From the NCBI GenBank assembly GCA_964545075.1, contig CAZJFS010000001.1, positions 53,843-117,842 of the forward strand: a stretch of DNA of 64,000 bases, read 5' to 3'. Positions 43,080 to 51,453 of this stretch are shown here, in pieces. The stretch is from DAOPXV01 sp035352535 (GTDB lineage Bacteria > Muiribacteriota > UBA9980). How positions within the stretch are numbered: position 1 is the first letter of the stretch; every line of letters begins with the position of its first letter. A program made the position numbers and the translations under genes. The notes below the pieces were generated by a model that did not search any database, had not been told where the DNA came from, and saw only the letters and a list, made by a program, of their open reading frames with translations.

Positions 43080-43412
43080 ATGGGAAAAATGCCAATGATG
43101 GGCGGTCAGATGAATAATCTTGTCAGACAGGCGCAGTCCATGCAGAATAAAATATCGAAAATGCAGGAAGAACTGGCTACTTACGAAGTCAGCGGAACCT
43201 CCGGCGGCGGAATGGTAACGGCGAAGGTCAACGGAAAACAGGAACTTCTCTCGCTCAAGATCGAAAAGGAAGTCGTAAACCCCGACGATATCGAAATGCT
43301 CCAGGACCTTATCATGGCGGCGGTAAAAGAAGCCATAAAAAAATCATCGGAGCACTCTCAGAACGAACTTAACAAGATCACGGGCGGCCTTTCAATACCC
43401 GGCCTTTTCTAA
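43080..43412 (+). CDS. ybaB: YbaB/EbfC nucleoid-associated protein
   Basis: From ATG 43080 the protein has 110 residues, normal for YbaB. The N-terminus is Met-rich (M-G-K-M-P-M-M-G-G-Q-M), followed by a long helix (L-V-R-Q-A-Q-S-M-Q-N-K-I-S-K-M-Q-E-E-L) and G-G-G-M-V-T-A-K-V-N-G-K near residue 45. It binds DNA as a dimer. The TTG at 43065 lies in the ribosome site (GAGGTGG 43067-43073) and was rejected. recR follows after 21 bp, the usual ybaB-recR pair. Confidence 0.93.
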   Translation: MGKMPMMGGQMNNLVRQAQSMQNKISKMQEELATYEVSGTSGGGMVTAKVNGKQELLSLKIEKEVVNPDDIEMLQDLIMAAVKEAIKKSSEHSQNELNKITGGLSIPGLF

Positions 43413-43433
43413 GATAAGGAATTAAACATATAA

Positions 43434-44030
43434 ATGGCTCTTACACCAAGCCTTGACAGGCTTACCCACGAGCTCGAAAAACTGCCCGGCGTCGGGCCCA
43501 AATCAGCGCAGCGCCTGGCCCTTTTCATTTTCAAAAAAGGAAGTGAATTCGGCTCGGCGCTCAGTTTTTCTATCGAAGAGGTCATCAAAAACGTCAGGTT
43601 CTGCGAGAACTGCTTCGGGATATGCGAATCCGAGATATGCGACATCTGCTCCAACGATATGCGCGATCGCTCGAGGATATGCGTCGTCGAAAAGCCGACC
43701 GATATTCCATACATTGAAAACACGGGCCAGTATAACGGCGTTTATCATGTTTTAAACGGCCTTATATCGCCGATGGATTTCATGACCTCCGACAAGCTCA
43801 AGATAAAACAGTTGATAGCGAAGATAAACGCGCCCGAGCCGCTTGTAAAGGAAATATTTTTCGCGCTTCCTCCGAAAGTGGAGGGCGACGCCACCATGGC
43901 CTTCATAAAAAAACAGATAACGCGCGGCGAAATAAAAATAACGCGCCTGGCGCAGGGGATACCGACGGGCTGCGAGATAGAGCACCTCGATTCTATGACG
44001 CTCGCCAGGGCTCTTTGCAACCGTAACTGA
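43434..44030 (+). CDS. recR: Recombination mediator protein RecR
   Basis: A 198-residue protein with the full RecR plan: a helix-hairpin-helix L-E-K-L-P-G-V-G-P-K-S-A-Q-R-L-A at the N-terminus, a four-Cys zinc finger near residues 57-75 (C-x-x-C...C-x-x-C), and a Toprim domain starting R-I-C-V-V-E. RecR loads RecA at gaps together with RecF/O. It pairs with ybaB. AAGGA lies upstream of the ATG. Confidence 0.95.
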   Translation: MALTPSLDRLTHELEKLPGVGPKSAQRLALFIFKKGSEFGSALSFSIEEVIKNVRFCENCFGICESEICDICSNDMRDRSRICVVEKPTDIPYIENTGQYNGVYHVLNGLISPMDFMTSDKLKIKQLIAKINAPEPLVKEIFFALPPKVEGDATMAFIKKQITRGEIKITRLAQGIPTGCEIEHLDSMTLARALCNRN

Positions 44031-44152
44031 TAGTTATGCGCAATATGTTGCCTTTATTCCAGGTTTCAGCTGACGGATAAAGACCGGCGGCCAGCGGCTG
44101 GATTCGGTTCAATCAGCAACTAATGAATACGACTAAGACCGGCGATTAATTT

Positions 44153-45139
44153 ATGGATGATAAAAGACTTTTATTTTATTCGTTTGCGACCCTTCTCGCT
44201 ATAGTATCTATAGGCATATCGGGATATATGCTCATAGAAAAAATGTCCTTCGTAGATTCGCTTTACCTTGTTTCGGTTATATTCTCGACGGTCGGACTCG
44301 GCGGAGGCGAAGTGCTTTCGCAGACGGGAAAAATATTCACGGTGTTCCTGCTCATGACCGGCGTCGCGGTGGGCACATACGCTCTCGGAAATTTTACGAA
44401 GATCATAGTAGAAGGCCAGATAAGAAAGGTTTTTGGAAAGGGGTTCAGTTACGGTATGATTAAAAAGCTTTCAAACCACTACATAATATGCGGCAGCGGT
44501 GAGATCACGGAACTCATAATCAAGGAGTTTGAAACCAACAAGCTTTCATTCGTGGTCGTCGAACACGACGAAAATATAATAGAAGAATATTCAAAAAGAA
44601 GAATACTTTATGTAAAAGGCGACCCGATAAAGGACGAGGCGCTCGTGGCGGCTGGAATAGAAAGGGCGGCGGGGCTTATATCCAATCTTCCGACCGACGT
44701 CGGAAACGTTTTCGTCGTTTTATCCGCGCGCAATCTGAACCCGAATCTTTATATAATAACGCGTTCCGAAAACGAGAATTCGCTTGAAAAGCTGAAAAAA
44801 GCCGGCGCGAATAAAGTTATCGCCCCCAACATGATCGGAGGGCGAAGGATGGCGGCGGCTATGATCCGACCGACGGTCGTAGATTTTCTGGATACCGTTA
44901 TGCACGGCCAGGACCTCGACCTTCAGATGGAGGAAGTGCTCGTAAACGAAACCTCAAAAATGAAAGGGCTTTCCCTCATAGAATCGGGCATACGTCAGAA
45001 AAGCGGCGTCATAGTCATAGCGATCCGCAAGGACGACAAACTCATAACGAACCCGGCGCCCAACACGATCCTCGACGATCACGACAAACTGATAGTTCTG
45101 GGCAGCGCTTCACAGATAGAGGCGGTTAAAAAACTTTAA
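44153..45139 (+). CDS. RCK-gated potassium channel (Kch/MthK-like)
   Basis: A 328-residue protein with two N-terminal membrane helices and a pore loop. The selectivity filter reads T-V-G-L-G near residue 47, where most potassium channels have T-V-G-Y-G. A cytoplasmic RCK_N (TrkA-N) domain follows from about 110 (Y-I-I-C-G-S-G-E-I) and an RCK_C domain from about 245 to the end. It should pass potassium ions under ligand control. A 10-bp direct repeat AAGACCGGCG at 44080-44089 and 44135-44144 lies upstream. No clear ribosome site precedes the ATG. The stop is one base before the next gene's start. Confidence 0.88.
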   Translation: MDDKRLLFYSFATLLAIVSIGISGYMLIEKMSFVDSLYLVSVIFSTVGLGGGEVLSQTGKIFTVFLLMTGVAVGTYALGNFTKIIVEGQIRKVFGKGFSYGMIKKLSNHYIICGSGEITELIIKEFETNKLSFVVVEHDENIIEEYSKRRILYVKGDPIKDEALVAAGIERAAGLISNLPTDVGNVFVVLSARNLNPNLYIITRSENENSLEKLKKAGANKVIAPNMIGGRRMAAAMIRPTVVDFLDTVMHGQDLDLQMEEVLVNETSKMKGLSLIESGIRQKSGVIVIAIRKDDKLITNPAPNTILDDHDKLIVLGSASQIEAVKKL

Positions 45140-47041
45140 ATGAATCTTATTTCAATAGATAAACTCACAAAATCAATAGGCGACAAGCCCCTATTCAAGG
45201 ATGTTTCCCTCGGTCTCGACGAAGGCAGAAAAATAGCGCTTATAGGCATTAACGGCAGCGGCAAAACTACTTTTTTAAGGCTTCTGGCCGGCGCCGACAA
45301 CGCTGATTCAGGGATAATATCACGCAATAAAGATCTCAGGATAAGCCTTTTAGAACAGCTCCCCGCCTTCGACGCGGCCGACACGGTCCTGGAGCATATT
45401 TTTAAAAACAAAAGCCCCCAGACGGACATAATAAAAAAATACGAAAGCCTCTGCGCGCGTCTTTTGCGCGAAGGACACAGCGCGGACCTTCAATCCGAGC
45501 TCGACGCCGCGAACGCTGAAATGGACAGGCTCGGAGCGTGGAATTATGAATATCAGGTCAAGGCGGTGCTCGATCAACTCAATATTCGCGACCTTGATCA
45601 GAAAATGAAAGCGCTTTCGGGCGGAATGCTTAAAAAAGTCGCGCTGGCGCAGGCTTTGATAGAAAATTCAAATCTTCTTTTAATGGACGAACCGACGAAC
45701 CATCTCGACATAAACACTATCGAATGGCTTCAGGCCCATCTTCAAAAGACGAACAAATCGCTTATGGTAGTCACGCACGACCGTTACTTTCTCGACAGCG
45801 TCTGCAACACCATATATGAAATAGATAAATTGAATATACTTCAGTACGCGGGAAATTATTCATATTATCTTGAAAAAAAAGCCGACATGGAGGAAAGCCT
45901 TTTAAAAGAGGAGGAGCGCGTTAAAACGATACTGCGCGTCGAACTCGAATGGCTCAGGCGGGGTCCCAAGGCGCGAGGCACGAAACAAAAGGCCCGCATA
46001 GACAGAATATCCGACATGCAGGGCAAGGACTTCAAGAAGGACGACGAGATAGAGATATCGATCAACGGAAGGCGGCTCGGAAAAAAGATCCTCGCCGTTA
46101 AAAACATCTCGAAATCATACGGCGATAAGCTTGTCGTAAAACCGTTCACATATATTTTCAAGAACCGGGAAAGAATAGGCATAATCGGCCCCAACGGTTC
46201 TGGAAAGACGACGTTTTTAAATCTGATAACCTCCCGCATAGAGTCGGATACCGGCGAGATAGATAAGGGCATCCACACTTTTTTCGGTTATTTCGACCAG
46301 AACAGCGTCGAACTCGACCCTGAAATGAAGATCATAGATTTCATTAAAAAATCGGGCGAGGTCATTGAATTGTCGGATGGCAGAATGATATCCGCCAGCG
46401 CCATGCTGGAGCGATTTCTGTTCACGCCGAACATGCATTATACGCCGATAGGGAAACTATCGGGCGGGGAAAAAAGACGGCTTTATTTATTGCACGTTCT
46501 GATGAGAAACCCTAATTTTCTGGTTTTCGACGAACCAACCAACGATCTGGACATCAAAACGCTTTCCATACTCGAGGATTTTATTTCCGAATATAATGGA
46601 TGCCTCCTGGTGGTTTCGCACGACCGCTATTTCATGGACAGGGTCGTAGATTATATGCTCATCTTCGACGGCTCTGGAAATATCAACGGGTTCGCCGGGA
46701 ATTTCACCGATTATCTGGAATTTCGAAAAGAAGAGCAGCGCGAGGCCGAAGCCGCGTCAAGGAATGAAGCGGACAGGAAACGGCAGGAACAGGGACCTTC
46801 AAAACAGCGTTCCGACAAGAAAAAACTCACGTTCAACGAGCGCAGGGAATACGGAAATATCGAAAGCGAGATAGCGGAGCTTGAAAACGAAAAGAAACAA
46901 CTTGAAAGATTCTTTGAATCCGGTGAAACTGATTCTAAAAAGCTGGCTGGATGGGTCTCCCGCCACCGCGAGATAGAATCGGAACTCGAAAAAAAAATGG
47001 AACGCTGGGAATATCTGGCGTCTATCGCGGATAACGTTTAA
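45140..47041 (+). CDS. uup: ABC-F family ATPase, Uup-type
   Basis: A 633-residue soluble protein with two ABC domains. Walker A motifs are G-I-N-G-S-G-K-T-T near residue 37 and G-P-N-G-S-G-K-T-T near 350. Signature motifs L-S-G-G lie near 157 and 440, each followed by D-E-P-T-N. The C-terminal 70 residues are a charged coiled coil, as in Uup. ABC-F proteins act on ribosomes; Uup is linked with precise excision of transposons and with branched DNA. The start directly follows the channel gene stop (GAGGCGG inside it), so the two are coupled. Confidence 0.9.
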   Translation: MNLISIDKLTKSIGDKPLFKDVSLGLDEGRKIALIGINGSGKTTFLRLLAGADNADSGIISRNKDLRISLLEQLPAFDAADTVLEHIFKNKSPQTDIIKKYESLCARLLREGHSADLQSELDAANAEMDRLGAWNYEYQVKAVLDQLNIRDLDQKMKALSGGMLKKVALAQALIENSNLLLMDEPTNHLDINTIEWLQAHLQKTNKSLMVVTHDRYFLDSVCNTIYEIDKLNILQYAGNYSYYLEKKADMEESLLKEEERVKTILRVELEWLRRGPKARGTKQKARIDRISDMQGKDFKKDDEIEISINGRRLGKKILAVKNISKSYGDKLVVKPFTYIFKNRERIGIIGPNGSGKTTFLNLITSRIESDTGEIDKGIHTFFGYFDQNSVELDPEMKIIDFIKKSGEVIELSDGRMISASAMLERFLFTPNMHYTPIGKLSGGEKRRLYLLHVLMRNPNFLVFDEPTNDLDIKTLSILEDFISEYNGCLLVVSHDRYFMDRVVDYMLIFDGSGNINGFAGNFTDYLEFRKEEQREAEAASRNEADRKRQEQGPSKQRSDKKKLTFNERREYGNIESEIAELENEKKQLERFFESGETDSKKLAGWVSRHREIESELEKKMERWEYLASIADNV

Positions 47042-47043
47042 TT

Positions 47044-48072
47044 TTAAATCACTATATCGGAAAACTCCCCGTTCGTCCTTCTGACGACCGCGATGACGCA
47101 CTCTTCGCCCTGAAGCGTTATTTTAGTGCCGACGATCTCGACGTCAACCGTCGTATTATCGCTTTTCTTAACGCATTGATTGGTCGCCCATACTATGTTA
47201 TTGGTCCTGAACCGGTCTATATCTTCCTGTATATTCTTTTTTAAGACCGGAATCAAAATGTTATCAAGAGATAATTTTACGATCTCTTCCTGCTTATATC
47301 CAAGAAGATTTGAAAAAGCTTTATTCACCTCGAAAACGCAATGTGATTCGGGTTCAAATATTATGAGCGGCTCATTGGCATCGTTAAACATCGTTTTGAA
47401 ATAATTCTTCGAATAAGATACTTCCTTAACGAGATTTGTCACTATCTTTTTAGTGACCAGAAGCGCTATAACGGATAATATGAGAACTCCAAGAATACAC
47501 GTTATAAGAAATTTAAAAACGATTATTTTACCTGACCACTTTTTATCGTCTATATCGACCCCGAAATACGCCACGGGGTTCCCGGTATTTTTAGCATAAA
47601 CAGGCGCGATGGCCGAAACCCACTCGCCCCATTTATCAACGTAAGGGCCTATAATGAAAGGCTTGTTTTCAAGAAGGCTCTTTGCGAGGCCGGCCGGCGC
47701 GTCGTTATAAACTTCACCCGGCTGCGCGTCGTCATCCGGCGAACTCAGGTCGGCGTCGGATATAAACATTATTTTACCGTCGGATCTTACCCGCATGAGA
47801 TAGCATGAACGGCAGTCGGTATTAATTTTCAATATACCTTTCAACTGTTCTTTAACGAATATATAATCAGGGTTTGTTTTATTTAACCCGGCGTCTTTAA
47901 GCGACGATATTTTTTCCGCATTCAAAGCGAGCGCAAACGAACCCGCGCGCTGCCTGAAAAGCTCGCGCCTGTTCTCCGTTTCATAATTATCAAGTACATT
48001 GACGACAAACCATCCGCCGGCGATTATGACCAAGTTTAAAAGCAGGATGGAAAGCATATATCTTAACCTCAA
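47044..48072 (-). CDS. Membrane sensor with single PAS domain
   Basis: A 342-residue protein from TTG 48072 (GGAGG upstream); a fifth-codon-earlier ATG at 48087 is possible but has no good ribosome site. Two membrane helices (about residues 7-25 and 193-215) frame a region of about 165 residues outside the membrane (Cache-like, with C-R-S-C near residue 87). A PAS domain follows (about 228-335: F-N-D-A-N-E-P-L-I-I-F-E...N-L-L-G-Y). No kinase, cyclase or methyl-accepting output domain is attached, so it must signal through a partner. It ends 2 bp from the convergent uup stop. Confidence 0.8.
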   Translation of the reverse strand: MRLRYMLSILLLNLVIIAGGWFVVNVLDNYETENRRELFRQRAGSFALALNAEKISSLKDAGLNKTNPDYIFVKEQLKGILKINTDCRSCYLMRVRSDGKIMFISDADLSSPDDDAQPGEVYNDAPAGLAKSLLENKPFIIGPYVDKWGEWVSAIAPVYAKNTGNPVAYFGVDIDDKKWSGKIIVFKFLITCILGVLILSVIALLVTKKIVTNLVKEVSYSKNYFKTMFNDANEPLIIFEPESHCVFEVNKAFSNLLGYKQEEIVKLSLDNILIPVLKKNIQEDIDRFRTNNIVWATNQCVKKSDNTTVDVEIVGTKITLQGEECVIAVVRRTNGEFSDIVI

Positions 48073-48160
48073 AAAATACGCCTCCATTTTTAAATGTCCA
48101 CTGACATATATATAACATATTTTTTTAAAAAAATACAGGGTTTTTCATTTATGTAAATAT

Positions 48161-48189
48161 TTGATTTTTATCGATAAAATTGATAGAAT
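48161..48189 (+). promoter_or_regulatory. Promoter of TPR membrane protein gene
   Basis: TTGATT (48161-48166), 17 bp spacer, TAGAAT (48184-48189). The start codon is 87 bp downstream. Confidence 0.55.
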
Positions 48190-48208
48190 AGCTTATAAAT
48201 AAATATTG

Positions 48209-48247
48209 ACCCGAAAACGGCTTTAAAAAAATTAAAGCTTTTCGGGT
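48209..48247 (+). terminator. Leader hairpin, possible attenuator
   Basis: ACCCGAAAA (48209-48217) pairs with TTTTCGGGT (48239-48247) and encloses GCTTTAA/TTAAAGC (48220-48226 with 48232-48238). The sequence after the stem is T-rich but broken by G. It sits in the leader between promoter and ATG 48276. Confidence 0.55.
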
Positions 48248-48275
48248 TTATTGTTGTGTTTTCAAAAAAATTTTT

Positions 48276-50078
48276 ATGACTCAATTTAACCTATCAAATT
48301 CAATTGAATATAATTATCTGAAAGAAATGCGAAGGCTGATCAACGACACGGCTAATTTTGGAAAAACGCTCAACGATTCGGTAGCCGCCGTAATCAATAA
48401 AATGCCTAAATCAAAATCTTTCATATCTTCGGCTTCGCCCGCCGCTGATAATTTATCTTCAAAAAGGGCTGAACTTTTAAATTTAGCGACGCGCGCCGAA
48501 ACCCTCGAAAGCGCCGTTGAAAATTTCAGGCATGATTACAATAAAAACATTTACGCGCTTCACGCCATATCGAACTATGCCTTCATAGATCAAATATTTA
48601 TTTCCGAATGTGAAAAAGAATTAAAAGAATACAGAAGCGGCGGAGAGGCGATAAATGAAGACACTAAAATACGCACCGCCAGAATACTCCGGCGAAAATC
48701 CGAAGAAAGCTTAAGAAACGGCCAGCCGGAAGAAGCCATTAAAACTTTCAGGCAAGCCGAAGAAAAATACCCGCAGGATTATACGGTCCAATATCAGGCT
48801 GGACTCTTAGATTTTTTCGACTTGGCCGACACCGACGAAGCCGCTGGATTTTTCAGAAAAACCTGTAAATACTCTCATGGCAAATCCAACATCACGTTTA
48901 TACACGGCATGATATTCACAGGCCTTATCACAAGAATAACCGCAGCCGAAACGAACAATGTTTCGATGTTCGAAGAAGCTTATAACGCCGTTATACAGGG
49001 ATATAACTTCGACCCTAAACATAATTTTTCGATCTATGCGCTAACCCAGTGCATGGTAACGCTTTCTTTTAAAAAAGCAAATTACGCGCTTGACGCCAAA
49101 AATCTCCTGAAAGACCTTATAAAAAAAGAAAAATTTTACGCTATTCAGGCTATATATGATCCAGCCTTCGACGGTTTTCTGGATGAAATGAAAAGCCTTT
49201 ATTCAGAATTAATAAAAGAAATGTCCGAAGAAACTTCCGGAATTTTGCGTGAAATTGGCGAAACGATGGACCGGCTTGGAAAACAATCCAAATTCATTTC
49301 AATCCCTGAAAAAATATCGGGATTTAAAAAAGAACTCGATGTTCTGATAAACAATCTTAATTATAAAAATATTTTTGATATTATCAAGGTCAACGAAGAA
49401 GGAAAAGAGCTTCTCAAAAAAATTCAGGATATCTTTCAGGACATCAACAAAAACAAGGTATATTTCGAACTGCGCGAAATTATAGAAACCAGTGTCGTCG
49501 AATTCAACGAAGAAATGAAGGACACGCTAAATCCCCTTAAAATGCTTGAATTCGAATGCGACACCGCTAAAAAAGAGCTCGGTGAAATGGATAAAAAATA
49601 TCCGCCGGGAATCGATGAAAACGGCGATTCACAGAGCGGGTTACCGCAGGGCGGATGGCATGACGGAACTTTGTTCTTATTGATAAAGGGAATAGCGGGT
49701 TGCGGATTATCCGTCATCACCGTAGCTTCGTTTTTGGGTTTTTACGTCGCGCTCGGAATTGAAATGACATGGATAACTCTTGTTTTTTCATTGCTGATAT
49801 TTTTATTAACGCCAATATGCGGAACGATAGTGGCGGAAGCGTATTATATAATGGTCGAAAACAAACGCAAAAACCTTCAATATAAAATTAAAAAACTGGA
49901 AAAATCAATCGAATTAAGAAAACCGCGAGTTGAAGAAGTAAAGTTTAAAACTAAAAATAATTATATAAAGACCATAACCGAAAAAATGAAAATAGCTCCC
50001 CAGGTGGCGGAACAGGTATTTGACGCGTGCCTTGAAGGAAACCCGGAAAAAATAAAGAAAATAATCAATGTAAAGTAA
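48276..50078 (+). CDS. TPR/coiled-coil protein with two C-terminal membrane helices
   Basis: A 600-residue protein of unknown function. Residues about 130-250 look like TPR repeats (A-R-I-L-R-R-K-S-E-E-S-L-R-N-G-Q-P-E-E-A-I-K-T-F-R-Q-A-E), and 320-450 form charged helices likely to coil. Two membrane helices follow (about 470-495 and 500-525), then a basic tail. The mass would face the cytoplasm. No signal peptide and no family recognised. No strong ribosome site precedes ATG 48276. Confidence 0.75.
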   Translation: MTQFNLSNSIEYNYLKEMRRLINDTANFGKTLNDSVAAVINKMPKSKSFISSASPAADNLSSKRAELLNLATRAETLESAVENFRHDYNKNIYALHAISNYAFIDQIFISECEKELKEYRSGGEAINEDTKIRTARILRRKSEESLRNGQPEEAIKTFRQAEEKYPQDYTVQYQAGLLDFFDLADTDEAAGFFRKTCKYSHGKSNITFIHGMIFTGLITRITAAETNNVSMFEEAYNAVIQGYNFDPKHNFSIYALTQCMVTLSFKKANYALDAKNLLKDLIKKEKFYAIQAIYDPAFDGFLDEMKSLYSELIKEMSEETSGILREIGETMDRLGKQSKFISIPEKISGFKKELDVLINNLNYKNIFDIIKVNEEGKELLKKIQDIFQDINKNKVYFELREIIETSVVEFNEEMKDTLNPLKMLEFECDTAKKELGEMDKKYPPGIDENGDSQSGLPQGGWHDGTLFLLIKGIAGCGLSVITVASFLGFYVALGIEMTWITLVFSLLIFLLTPICGTIVAEAYYIMVENKRKNLQYKIKKLEKSIELRKPRVEEVKFKTKNNYIKTITEKMKIAPQVAEQVFDACLEGNPEKIKKIINVK

Positions 50079-50121
50079 TGATCGATGCATTAAAATATCA
50101 TGGCATGCTCCGAAAATAAAT

Positions 50122-50159
50122 TCGGCCTCGATAAAGCCGCAAGCGCTTAACAAGGCCGA
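50122..50159. repeat. GC-rich inverted repeat between convergent genes
   Basis: TCGGCCT (50122-50128) pairs with AGGCCGA (50153-50159), with a second small GC hairpin inside. There is no T-run, so a terminator role is only possible. Confidence 0.35.
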
Positions 50160-50202
50160 TGGTCAATTAAAAAATAATTATTTGATAAAAATTATTCGAT
50201 AA

Positions 50203-50874
50203 TTATGAAACCTTGATAGCGTCAGTCTTTTCACTGGTACCCAATAACGTAGATTTTGCGTTATCAAGCAATTGCGATACTATGTCGAAGGTTTTCGTAG
50301 CGTCCTCACCATAAAGGCCGCCGAGAATTTCTTTTGCCTGATCAAAGCCCTTGGATATGGCATTTTTTGCAAGATCAAAAAATCCGCTTACAGAGTCGGT
50401 TTTTGTCTGATCCGCGTGGTTGGACTGATAAGCCGATAAAAATCCCATCGCGAAATCGCCGATACGCTTTGCGGTATTTTCCGGGCTGAATTCATCGCTA
50501 TTAGTAGTTTTGGTATCGCTTTTCTGTTTATTTTTAGCGTAAGCCTCGGTCGCCTGCTGAAATTTATAGTCGATTTTAACCTGAAGTTCCAGATTTACGT
50601 TCTGCCCGTTATCAAGCTGAAAAGCGGCTTTCAAATTATATTCGGCGTATCCTTCAATGGTAGTTGAGGTATAAGCGCTTGTTTTTGAAGAATTAGAAAA
50701 CATTTCAACCATGGATTTGAAATCGACATTTTCTTGAATATTTGCGATTCCTCCAGCAGCGATCTTGCTGGCAAGCTCTGAAATCGTGTTCGGCTGGTCG
50801 GTCTTCTTATCAGAAGCCTTGAACTGCCAATCTGAGGAATTAGTGGAAAATAAATTTGGATTAATGCTGCTCAT
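50203..50874 (-). CDS. DUF5610-like helical protein
   Basis: A 223-residue protein without signal peptide. The first 45 residues are polar and flexible; the middle has V-D-F-K-S-M-V-E-M-F. The C-terminal half has F-S-P-E-N-T-A-K-R-I-G-D-F-A-M-G-F-L near residue 130 and G-F-D-Q-A-K-E-I-L-G-G-L near 182, which is how DUF5610 domains look. The role of the family is unknown. AAGGAGG precedes the ATG. A terminator-like hairpin lies in its leader (50904-50933). Confidence 0.7.
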   Translation of the reverse strand: MSSINPNLFSTNSSDWQFKASDKKTDQPNTISELASKIAAGGIANIQENVDFKSMVEMFSNSSKTSAYTSTTIEGYAEYNLKAAFQLDNGQNVNLELQVKIDYKFQQATEAYAKNKQKSDTKTTNSDEFSPENTAKRIGDFAMGFLSAYQSNHADQTKTDSVSGFFDLAKNAISKGFDQAKEILGGLYGEDATKTFDIVSQLLDNAKSTLLGTSEKTDAIKVS

Positions 50875-50903
50875 AGGATCCTCCTTAAATATATGACCTT
50901 CGT

Positions 50904-50933
50904 AAAAAACACTATTCAGCCTTCACTAGTGTT
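50904..50933 (-). terminator. Terminator-like hairpin in DUF5610 leader
   Basis: On the minus strand AACACTA...TAGTGTT (50933-50908) is followed by a run of T, about 30 nt before the start codon. It would act as an attenuator if it forms. Confidence 0.45.
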
Positions 50934-51278
50934 ATCGTAAAAAAAAACGTTTTTAACCATAGCCATAATCGACTGGATAACACCTAATAAAACCGCTATA
51001 TCAATCAGAACACCTTTTAATCAGTTGTTTGACCGGTTATCTTCAAATATCTATGATTATCATAATAAACAAACTTTTTAAACCGGTATACCGTGTTTCT
51101 GCTCAATTCATAAAAATATTTTTTTCACATAAAACCTCGATCGAAGCCTTTCCCTAATTTATTATGTTTGATTATCGGATTATATATTTTTTTTTGGCGC
51201 GCGTTGTGTTGACTTTTAAAAGTATTTATGATAAGTTCATTATATGTTCATTTTAAAAATACTTTTAACCAATATTTT

Positions 51279-51306
51279 GTTGTGAAAAATTTCACAACGT
51301 TTTTTT
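51279..51306 (+). terminator. Terminator-like stem and T-run upstream of hypF
   Basis: GTTGTGAAA (51279-51287) pairs perfectly with TTTCACAAC (51290-51298) and is followed by a T-run to 51306. No plus-strand gene precedes it within 1.2 kb, which leaves a short RNA as one explanation. Confidence 0.5.
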
Positions 51307-51389
51307 AAAAATAAATATTGGTTGCCGGTATTAAAAACCGGTTATCATAATAAAATCGAACTTTATTCTTTTTTTATTGTAATAACCGG

Positions 51390-51419
51390 ATGACAAGTTA
51401 ATATAAATAATGTTATAAT
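51390..51419 (+). promoter_or_regulatory. Promoter of hyp-hyd operon
   Basis: ATGACA (51390-51395), 18 bp spacer, TATAAT (51414-51419), 35 bp before the hypF ATG. Confidence 0.55.
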
Positions 51420-51453
51420 AATCCTGCTCATAAGTAACATTAAAGGTTTTGAC

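Larger units (their letters stand above)
50934..51453. other. A/T-rich intergenic region with nested inverted repeats
   Basis: No gene is supported here. From 51216 to 51345 four inverted repeats stand in series: a 12-bp one (51216-51227 with 51257-51268), an 11-bp one (51267-51277 with 51313-51323), a 9-bp terminator-like stem inside it (51279-51287 with 51290-51298, then seven T), and CCGGT/ACCGG near 51325-51342. CCGGTTAT near 51338 also recurs inverted at about 51382. The hyp operon promoter is at 51390-51419. Confidence 0.55.

Noticed and set aside
44080..44144. Direct repeat AAGACCGGCG as an attachment or insertion-sequence mark
   Set aside because: Only 10 bp, two copies, no integrase or transposase nearby; at most a protein-binding site.
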